NCBI GenBank assembly: GCA_023630585.1
Contig: CM042552.1
Coordinates: forward strand, 3,720,001-3,784,000
Reading direction: 5' to 3'
Source of the DNA: Cranoglanis bouderius
Lineage: Eukaryota; Chordata; Actinopteri; Siluriformes; Cranoglanididae
Length of the DNA stretch: 64,000 nt
Shown: one piece after another, positions 56,449 to 64,000 of the stretch
How positions within the stretch are numbered: position 1 is the first letter of the stretch
Layout of the letters: every line of letters begins with the position of its first letter
The notes under the pieces: generated by a model
Told to the model about the DNA's origin: nothing
What the model saw: the letters and a program-made list of their open reading frames with translations, nothing else
Databases searched by the model: none
Translations under genes and position numbers: made by a program

Positions 56449-57589
56449 GTGAGCGTCAAAGAGTTTAGTTTTTGATTTTAGTCTTTTGACAGAAATGTCG
56501 TTCCGTAGTGTCGCGTGAGGAATCGTTGGAGGTGATTCCTGTCTTTTATAGGAAAATAATCAACAATGGGGTTATGATGCTGGCACGAAATGAGGCGGAG
56601 TTACTGCTACCACATCAACGTTTGTTATTTTAACACCACAAGCTTCTCTGCAGTATGGAAACACTTTACACTACACTCAGATCACGCAGCGCTGGGCAGC
56701 GACGCTATTTGAATCCGTTAGCTTGTAAGACGTTGAACTATTTTTCCGACCCAGTATCGCTGATAAACGGTTGTATATTCATAGCATGCACAATGTATAT
56801 TTTTAATATATCTTCTGTATCGAGTCATCAAGTCTCCATCCTGCTTCGGTTCACAACGTATTCGATCCTATAAGGAGAATCGGTTCACTCTTTCGGTTCA
56901 CTCTTGGGAGTCGATTCCACACTGAAAATGATTCGCTCCCGGAAGCACTTGATAAAATTCTAGATAATGTGAGAAATGTCAGGAATGCTGTACTAGTAAT
57001 AGTTCGTGACCTGTTAATTAATGAGTTCTGTGATAGTGACGATTGAAATGTTGCAAATGAAGTTTTTAAAGAAATATTTTTTGTATTTAATACATTTTTT
57101 TTTTTAAAAAAGTACAACTGATTATCAAAATAATTATTAGTTGCAGCTCTAGATATATTTTTTTTCCTAGAACACATCTGCATATGAATGCTAATGATGT
57201 TCATCTTCAACGTTTAAGACTTCCATAAATAGTCTTGAAGCAGCTCTCCTCGGTGATCGGAAGGCCGAGACTATGACGTTTCTATGGCAATTCATGTCTG
57301 ACACGCGTCCCCACTTCCTGATATGTATAGTCTGTATGTTTGCATAATGACCCTGTGGTTAGCAGTTTAGCAATGATGAGTTTATACTGCAACTGCTGAA
57401 TTAGAGAACTTTCTGTACTTCTGCAGTGCTGCTCACGTGACCAACTGTAAATTCCCATTAAAGTGCAGTCTTTGTCAAATTGAATATTATAGTGAATCGA
57501 ATGATCAGATATCTCACTTCAGTATCGCGCTGTTCGTTCATTTAACGCAAACTGTTTTCGTTGGACAGCGCAGCCTGCGTGAAACTGAC

Positions 57590-58137
57590 CAGAGCTCGAC
57601 AGATCGGATCGATCGGTTTTGCAGATTAATCGGCACCGATAACAGATCGCTGGAACTATCGGCTCTCGGCAAAAATCCACACCGATAGTTTTTCCCGGTC
57701 GTGTCTGTTGCGTGAGCGGCTGAGAAGGGTCCGCTGTCATTATACAGTACGAGAGCGGCCTCTAGAGGCGAAATAAAAGCTATCGCTGACAAATTTTGTT
57801 GTGTTATTTGAAGTGTTTTTTGATTCATTTTGGATGTCTCTATTTTTATTTCTTATTTGGAGTGTTACTTCTGTATATTGATGTATATCTTTTATTTACT
57901 TTAATATTTATTAATAGTTAATATGCATTAATATTTATTTTAAGTACAGTAAATTTTCATGGTACAGTCAGAACCGTTTATTTTTGTAGTAAAGTTGTGT
58001 AATGTTTTACTTTGTGTGTTATGTTTTCATTCAGTATCAATTTTAAAAGCTATCGGTTGATGATTAATCGGTTATCGACAGGTACCGCCCAACTTCGTTA
58101 TCGGTATCGGTCAAATCCACTATCGCTCGACCTCTAG
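57590..58137. mobile_element. Candidate MITE in COMMD1 intron 2
   Basis: The ends are imperfect inverted repeats: AGAGCTCGACAGATCGG at the left and CTATCGCTCGACCTCT at the right. The subterminal sequence is rich in ATCGG/CCGAT motifs in both orientations. There is no ORF. It resembles non-autonomous hAT elements in style. Confidence 0.45.
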
Positions 58138-58139
58138 AA

Positions 58140-59150
58140 ATGTCCATAGAAGCTGGAGCGATAGGACTCCATCGATGCACGGATTCACTGGGAGTCAGTG
58201 GCACTGTGGGCGGGTTTCACGTAGGGAGAAATAGCTCATGGTTTATTGGACATTAAGGCTCCTCCTTATGATGATTGGGAGATCTCTCAAAGGGGGTGGA
58301 ACCTCGTGACCAACTGCTAATCACTGAAACGGTCATGACCATGGCTGACATCTCAAACTTAAACATATCAGCACCAGTCAGACTCCCAGAGTGCTCAAAA
58401 CTGCAGTAGTGGTTACTAACCGAATCCGTAACTCCTATAACTTGTTTTTTTTATCTTCATAATTATTAAATATTGTAAATCCGGGTACGGCATGGGACCC
58501 ACCTTTATGATGGCAGCCCATGACAGGAACAGTGGCACGCTCCTTCCCGCCATAGTGCTAGGATCTTCTCCTTGGGCAAGAGAGAACAACCCTCAAGCCT
58601 CCCTTGCTAAGTGAAAGTGAAAGTGACTAGGGTTACAGTTACGTTTAAATTACTGTTACATTCCTGTATCCCTTGGTAGAACCCTATTTCTCATCACTCC
58701 GTGGGGACCCGGAGTATAATAGATCCTTTTATTATCCCAATATTGTTATAAGAAACAAGTAAAGGGACTTTACTCGTTCGCCGTGAGTTGCGACCCGTGT
58801 CGGTGGAGGAAGAGATCCTGGTCTCTGTGAAATGTGGTTTGCTGTGGTTTCCATTATTTCAACACGATACTTTGGCTCCTGCTTCACCTAGATGGGAGGT
58901 TGGAATGGCTCGATCCAATCAATCGGCTGGTCAAAGCATGTCCCGGGAATAGACTGAGATAACTGAACATCAAATAATTTTCAGACGTTGGCTAAGGGTC
59001 AGTCAAGTGATTTGAGCAACTTGTTGCTTATTTTGCTTGAGTATACCATCTCTATATCCCTGATGCATAATCTGCTGGAGATCCGCGGCGCTCTTTTTTT
59101 GGGCTCCAAGGTGGGTGGGGAGTTGAGATGATGAAACTGAAAGCTTAAAA
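58140..59150. other. COMMD1 intron 2, segment before the LINE
   Basis: No gene is seen. The part from about 58700 may be the 5' UTR of the LINE that follows, since it runs without a visible break into ORF1, but its start cannot be defined. Confidence 0.3.
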
Positions 59151-59645
59151 CATGGCTACAAAACATACCTCAAAAAAGCGTTACTTGGACCTGGATACTG
59201 ATAATACTTCAGGAAATACATGTGTTCCTGTGTTGAATAATGATGACCGGCCGAAATCTATCATCACTGAAGCTTCTTCTCCAGATCTTCCAATTCATCA
59301 AGCGTTGTAGGAATAGCAGGAACAGTAAAAGAAGTGAAAAAATTACGAACTGGACAGATTCTTGTGGAATGCTGTAAAAAGGCCAAATGCTGAAAACCTG
59401 TTACATGCAAACATGTCAGCTGGAGTACATATAAAGACATCTCCTCATCCAACTTTAAACTACAGTAAGGGAGTAATCCGTACCAGAGAGTTGGATGAAG
59501 AAGAAATAGAACATGAATTAAAGACTCAAGGAGTAATGAACGTAAAAAGGATAATAATCAAGAGAGAAGAGCGAATGATTAAAACAAACACGTACATCAT
59601 CACTTTTAATAAGCCGATACTCCCAGAAAGAATTCGAATTGGATA
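59151..59645 (+). pseudogene. LINE ORF1 (nucleic-acid-binding) fragment
   Basis: It opens MATKHTSKKRYLDLDTDNTS and passes small frameshifts near 59310 and 59380. It then reads KGVIRTRELDEEEIEHELKT, VKRIIIKREE and NTYIITFNKPILPERIRIG, the conserved ORF1 domain of Jockey-type elements. The zinc knuckles expected next are lost to the SINE insertion. Confidence 0.6.
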
Positions 59646-59646
59646 G

Positions 59647-59990
59647 GGGCGGTGGTTGCTCAGTGGTTAAGAAGTTGGGCTACAGATCGGAAGGTCAAGA
59701 GTTCAAATCCCAGCACCGCCAAGCTGCCACTGTTGGGCACTTGAGCAAAGCCCTTAACCCTCAACTGCTCCCCGGGCGCCGCGGCAAAAAAAAAAAAATG
59801 GCTGCCCACTGCTCCGGGTGTGTTCACGGTTTGTAATGTGTGTGTGTGTGTGTGTGTGTTCACTACTCACAACTCCTAATGTTTGTGCACTAACTTGGAT
59901 GGGTTAAATGCAGAGGACAAATTCCAAGTATGGGTTACCGTACATTGACCTTCACATTCACTTTCGTCACTTTCACTTCACTTTAACTGT
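59647..59990 (+). mobile_element. tRNA-derived SINE, family B, nested in LINE ORF1
   Basis: The tRNA-like head (GGTGGTTGCTCAGTGGTTAA, GAGTTCAAATCCC) resembles family A. The tail differs: GCCCACTGCTCCGGGTGTG, a GT repeat, TGGATGGGTTAAATGCAG and CTTTCACTTCACTT. It splits the LINE ORF1 reading right after IRIG, and ORF1-like sequence resumes near 59993. Confidence 0.7.
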
Positions 59991-60436
59991 GGTGAAGAGG
60001 ACCATGACAAGGAGAGTTCTGAAAAACAAAATGCATCAAAACAATGCCCCATGCGGATCAAAGAAAAGGAAGGTCAGAAAGTCAGAATGTCAAATGTACA
60101 AAGAGGGTCGGTTACCACGAAGCAAAGTTTTATTCACTTTGAATAAAACTTTTGCCTCGGCTGTAAAGAAGAAAAAAAAAAAAGCTGTGAGAACAATAAA
60201 ATGTCAGACAGATATCACCTGCATGCATAAAGATAAAGCCCAAACTGTTAGTTATAGTAATCCTCTCTCAAGGACGAAGAATACCGGTACTATTCTTTTG
60301 AAATTCTTTCAAAGGACACTCAACTCGGTCAGAGTTCAACAACTGAAAACCAAAAGGCAAATAAAAAATAACAAAAAGGCAAGCTCTTCACAATCAAAAG
60401 ATGAAACTTCAAAGGCAAAACAAACTGAAGATGTTG

Positions 60437-60615
60437 TGGTTGAGACGTTGGGATACTGATCGGAAGGTCATGAGTTCAAACCCCAGTGCTGCCAAGCTGC
60501 CACTGTTGGGCCCTTGAGCAAAGCCCTTAACCTTCAGTTGCTCAGATGTACAAATGAGATAAATGTAAGTCGCTCTGGATAAGGGCGTCTGCTAAATGCC
60601 GTAAATGTAAATGTA
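60437..60615 (+). mobile_element. tRNA-derived SINE, family A, nested in LINE ORF1
   Basis: It carries GAGTTCAAACCCC, CTGCCACTGTTGGGCCC and TCGCTCTGGATAAGGGCG, as in the other family A copies. It interrupts the LINE between the Lys-rich end of ORF1 and its last codons, so it inserted after the LINE. Confidence 0.72.
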
Positions 60616-60689
60616 GAACCAACACCGTAGTAGAAGTCCATCTCCTAAAGACAGAACTGTTCCTATTCCTCCAAATAGGTAATGGAAAG

Positions 60690-61310
60690 TTTTTATCATC
60701 CAATGGAACTGTCATGGGATCGGGGCAGATTTTACAGAGTTGCAGCGTTTAACTGAAGTTATTAGTTGTATTGTTGTTTTCAGGAAATACAACTATCATC
60801 AGATTGTACTTTCTCTGTTATTATTTTTAATACTTTCGGCCCCAATAACAAGCGGGCTTCTGGTGGTGCTGCCATTTTAGTAAGAAATGATGTGATCCAT
60901 AGTCATATCAATATTAATAGCAATCTACAGGTGACCGCGGTACGACTGACGCTGCAGAAAACCATTACAGGCTGTTCTCTTTACATTCCTCCTGATTTAA
61001 AGTTGGCACACATGGACCAAGATCATCTTGTCGCTCAGCTCCCATCTCCCTTTATTCTCATGAGAGATTTTAATAGCCACAACTTTCTGTGGGGCAGTAA
61101 TCATTGCGATCCAAAAGGAAAGGAGATTGAAGATTTTATAGATGACCGTACCTTATGTCTTTTTAAATAATGGATCAAATACTTTATTTACATCTGGGAC
61201 ATGGAACATATTCCGCAATCGACTTAACAAATGTTTTTTTTTTTTTTTTTAGACCTATCACGGAAAGTATATCATGACCTTTGTTGGAAGTGACCATTTC
61301 CCAATTACTG
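60690..61310 (+). pseudogene. LINE ORF2 endonuclease (APE-like) remnant
   Basis: The reading IIQWNC-like start, LQRLTEVIS, then RASGGAAILVRNDVIHSHI, YIPPDLKLAHMDQDHLVAQL, and PFILMRDFNSHNFLWGSNH is the apurinic-type endonuclease. The usual GDFN is changed to RDFN. Frameshifts occur near 60790 and at the stop near 61170, followed by SGTWNIF and GSDHFPI-type endings in other frames. Confidence 0.7.
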
Positions 61311-61479
61311 TAACCATTAAAGGAAGAGAAGAAGAAACAGAAGTACAAAGATGGCAAATTAAAAAAAAAAGCAAACTGGTGTCAGTTTCAGACTCTCTGT
61401 TATGAGAGATTTGCTCACTTTCCCGAGGACAGCCCAGACGCTATGCAAGTCTTCACAGAAACGCTTATATCTATAGCAA

Positions 61480-61960
61480 ATGATACAGTCCCAAGAACAT
61501 CTCAAAGCAAAAAGATCTAGACGACTTCCATGGTTTGATGATAAATTTAAGGAAGCTATAAAAAAAAAAAAAAAGACCGAAAGACTTTTCTTCAGACATC
61601 CATCAACTGAAAATCTTATCAAACTCAAGAGTAGTAGAGCACAAGCAAGAAGAACGATTAATGAAGTCAAAAAAGAAAGCTGGAGAAGATTTGTTTCCAG
61701 CATGTCAACAAGCACTCCATCAAACAAAACATGGAACCTGATACCAAAAATGAAGGGCAAAAACAGTGGTCCTCAAATACAACACGTCAAACAGCAGGAT
61801 TCACTCTTGACTTCAAAGCAGGAAATTGCAAACTTTCGAAAAGAATTCGTCACTTGAAAACTGTATTCCTGCTTTCCAGGCTTTTCCATGCTCAACAAGG
61901 AAAGGAGAAAATTGACTTTAGCTTTAGTAACACGGAGCCATACAGCAAGGTTTTTTCAAT
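61480..61960 (+). pseudogene. LINE ORF2 linker between endonuclease and RT
   Basis: The reading KSRRLPWFDDKFKEAIKKKK, RAQARRTINEVKKESWRRFV, and NLIPKMKGKNSG is the typical segment before reverse transcriptase. It breaks at 61857, slips frame to NTEPYSKVFS, then stops matching before any RT motif. Confidence 0.65.
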
Positions 61961-62039
61961 CTACCCCACCTTTTCCTGAAAATGCTTCTTAGAATTTTTA
62001 ACTCTATTGAAGTTTAGTTTGAATTGAAGTTCACTGAGA

Positions 62040-62213
62040 CTAGATTTTTTTAAATAACTGATTCAAAATCATGTCTTGAAACCTTGGAATCTATATGTAA
62101 CAATTAAAGACGGGCAAGGAGGAGGCGGGAACCGGCTGAACATAAACGTAAAGTTTGATCATAAACGAAACAGAAACCGAACATAAAACACACAAACGGA
62201 ACACAAAATGCAC

Positions 62214-62254
<41 letters not shown>

Positions 62255-62400
62255 TCTCTCTCTCTCCGGCGCTTCCAGTCGCTCCTTTATCTCTCTCTCC
62301 CATTGATTAGACAGATCAGTGCCAGTGTGCGTCCTCACAGCCTGGCCACGCCCTCCTCCTCGCCACACTATAAAAACCGATCACCCAACAATTGTGAAGA
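62040..62400. mobile_element. Segment replacing the LINE middle, with CT repeat
   Basis: It contains GGAGGAGGCGGGAACCGGCT, (CT)n at 62214-62267 and CCGGCGCTTCCAGTCGCTCC, and ends near TATAAAAACCGATCACCC. It looks like a dispersed non-coding fish repeat inserted into or replacing the LINE. Confidence 0.35.
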
Positions 62401-62404
62401 TTTG

Positions 62405-62701
62405 AATCAAATTGTCATCTCTTGAATCAAGACACTCAAGATTAACGCACACATATTTATTATCAGGAGAAAGTGTTCATCTCGTCAGAATCCGATGTCC
62501 ATTGAACATTATTTTGCTAGACTGTAATACTATTACTCCTTTGAGAAACTTGTTTTGTTCTGTTGATACTTTTGAAAAGGTCTTTAACCAAGTAAATCCA
62601 AATTTAGTTTTAAGGTTGTAACTAAACCTGGCTTTTGTCTTGAATATAGCCATAGAAGCTGGCATGGCGTCAATCAAACAAACAAACAAACAAATAAATA
62701 T
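62405..62701 (+). pseudogene. LINE ORF2 C-terminus and tail
   Basis: Readings THTYLLSGESVH, LNIILLDCNTITPLRNLFCS and VDTFEKVFNQVNPNLVLRL match the style of the C-terminal end of Jockey-like ORF2. An AT-rich run with AAACAAACAAACAAATAAAT closes the element. The spacing shows several kilobases are missing from the middle. Confidence 0.6.
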
Positions 62702-62714
62702 TGTAAATAAGTCG

Positions 62715-63425
62715 TAAGTGTAAGTATTTATTTATAGGTCTAGCTAGCTAGCCACCGCCATCGTCGGTGAAATACAGCTTAATTGCAAGCGCATGTGCTG
62801 CTGGACCTCCTGGTCTGCTGAAGGACCGTTGTGCTTCCCCTATTTCAAAAACCATCAATTGCAAGTGGTGCTTATGTGAGGAGAATATGCAACTTTGTGT
62901 GACTAAAGACCAACAGCTCAGGAAGTTTAGCCCCCCTGAGTCCTACCGCAGCTTCCCCTTGGCGGTGAAACATTCAACATAGACAGAGTACATTTCCTGT
63001 GTAAGGTAGTCTACCATTAATAAGCTCACGTTAACTTTTAAAATCCCGGGGTGTAAAAATGTTACAAATACGACTATTTTTAATCAAGCATTCAAAAGAA
63101 TTGAAATAAAACACATAGAAATGTTTTTTCTTGTTGTTACTCTTGGTGTTTTCGGGAGCACAGCAGGATTTAAAAAATTTTTTTTCTTTCAGGAGAATTA
63201 TCTGGTTGCGTAGGGCGCTTGCCAATTTCAGACTGACATGTGGGCAGAGTGAAGGGGCATTGGGGAGTGTCTATAAAATGACGGACAGGAGACAGACACC
63301 GCCCGGACACAAACGAGCACTACAGACCATATGGAAGTTTTCCTCAGCCATGTAATACACCTTTACTGAAGCCATGGCTTAACCTTTTATCCTGTAACTA
63401 CAGTAAATCTTCTAGTTTATTAGAA
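62715..63425. other. COMMD1 intron 2, unassigned segment
   Basis: A 71-codon reading from 62767 has several Cys residues but no recognised domain. I see no gene and assign no repeat. Confidence 0.3.
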
Positions 63426-63479
63426 AGTGCTGAGATACTCAACAAAAACCAAAACTTTTTTGTCTTGTCCATCAAAATG

Positions 63480-63760
63480 CATCGTCTTCCAAAATGCATC
63501 ATCAGCTGCATCACTTTTTGGCCTCGCGCCCCAGTATATCAGTGATCTTCTTCATCCTTACTCCCTCACGAGAGCGCCCGGGTCTTCTGATCAACTCCTC
63601 GTGATCGCGATCAAACCGAAGGGCGATCGTGCGTTCTCTGTGGTCGGTCCTAAACTCTGGTCTCCCTTTCCACGTGAGGTCGGCTTCTTCAGTAGCCGCT
63701 TTGAAATCTTCGTTGAAGAAGTAGTTTCTTTTGGGGTCATGGAATCTTGCAGCAACTGAC
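63480..63760 (+). pseudogene. Second LINE fragment, ORF2 C-terminal end
   Basis: The reading LAPQYISDLLHPYSLTRAPG, then DRAFSVVGPKLWSPFPREV, is the extreme C-terminal motif of L2/CR1-type reverse transcriptase ORFs (YISDLL...GDRAF...PKLWN). It is a 5'-truncated copy with no upstream RT here. Confidence 0.7.
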
Positions 63761-64000
63761 CCGCTTCCTCTTTATTCTCACACTGTTCCTTTCTGGTTGT
63801 CTGTGCTGGTTTTATGTGCGTGTGAGTGTTTCTGCAGCTCTCTCACACGCACACACACACGCACACGCACACGTGTAAACTGGCAAAGTCACCCACGTGT
63901 ATATAAGAATGATGAGAGGTACACTAGTTGCTAAAGCTCCTCGAGAATGGAGAAATAATCAGTGACAGGGTGGTGTGGTGCAGAGAACTACCAGTGTGTA

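Larger units (their letters stand above)
59151..62701 (+). mobile_element. Jockey-like non-LTR retrotransposon, defective and nested
   Basis: Pieces in order: ORF1 start (ATG 59151), ORF1 middle to 59645, SINE (59647-59990), ORF1 remainder (about 59993-60430), SINE (60437-60615), end of ORF1 and ORF2 start (60620-60760), endonuclease (about 60760-61310), linker after the endonuclease (61320-61960), foreign segment (about 61980-62400), ORF2 C-terminus (62405-62635) and a CAAA-type tail (62673-62701). The reverse transcriptase region is absent. Assignment to the Jockey group rests on protein style only. Confidence 0.7.

Noticed and set aside
62767..62982. 71-codon Cys-containing reading in COMMD1 intron 2
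   Set aside because: No recognised family and no flanking exon signals; may be transposon debris.
56449..64000. Third COMMD1 exon
   Set aside because: No reading resembling the conserved C-terminal COMM segment (around LCLEF) was found before the window end.

Overview
The window reads as teleost nuclear DNA, possibly from a catfish-like fish (low confidence on the order). The grounds are intron-rich vertebrate genes with GT-AG introns, very dense dinucleotide repeats, Tc1/mariner DNA transposons with 321-residue transposases, and several tRNA-derived SINEs of the kind common in bony fish. There is nothing bacterial or viral, no CRISPR and no operon structure.

Three protein genes carry the window. 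(1) Positions 1-22532, plus strand: the 3' 32 coding exons of USP34, a giant ubiquitin-specific protease, entering inside the catalytic domain at the His box and ending at a TGA at 22530-22532. All splice phases join into 1430 uninterrupted codons. (2) Positions 52395-25043, minus strand: a complete cadherin-superfamily receptor gene that I could assemble from 29 coding exons into 1558 codons. It has a signal peptide, about 13 cadherin (EC) repeats, a probable membrane-adjacent domain, one transmembrane helix and a short tail ending in a PDZ-ligand-like SFL. The N-terminal part resembles CDHR5, a brush-border protocadherin. (3) From 54832, plus strand: the first two exons of COMMD1, whose last exon must lie beyond 64000. 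USP34 and the cadherin converge (tail to tail, about 2.5 kb between stop codons). The cadherin and COMMD1 diverge (head to head, about 2.4 kb between start codons). USP34 and COMMD1 are also near neighbours on human 2p15; I found no XPO1 between them here.

The introns are a museum of mobile DNA. Two nearly identical, ORF-intact Tc1 elements sit in USP34 introns (10162-11672 and 18183-19690), a dead Tc1 lies in the cadherin gene (36027-37531), and a deleted Tc1 relic lies at 7.1-7.6 kb. A 692-bp non-autonomous element with piggyBac-type TTAA ends lies at 39518-40209. SINEs of at least four kinds are present, and COMMD1 intron 2 holds a Jockey-like LINE with SINEs nested in it and its reverse transcriptase missing. 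A 2.4-kb, 33-bp minisatellite fills most of one cadherin intron. Many USP34 splice sites are directly abutted by long CA/GT or CT repeats. A 700-bp polypurine tract lies just upstream of the COMMD1 promoter.

USP34 and COMMD1 are intracellular (deubiquitination; copper/NF-kB/endosomal trafficking as part of the Commander complex), whereas the cadherin is a surface adhesion protein. I see no sequence evidence that the three act in one pathway.
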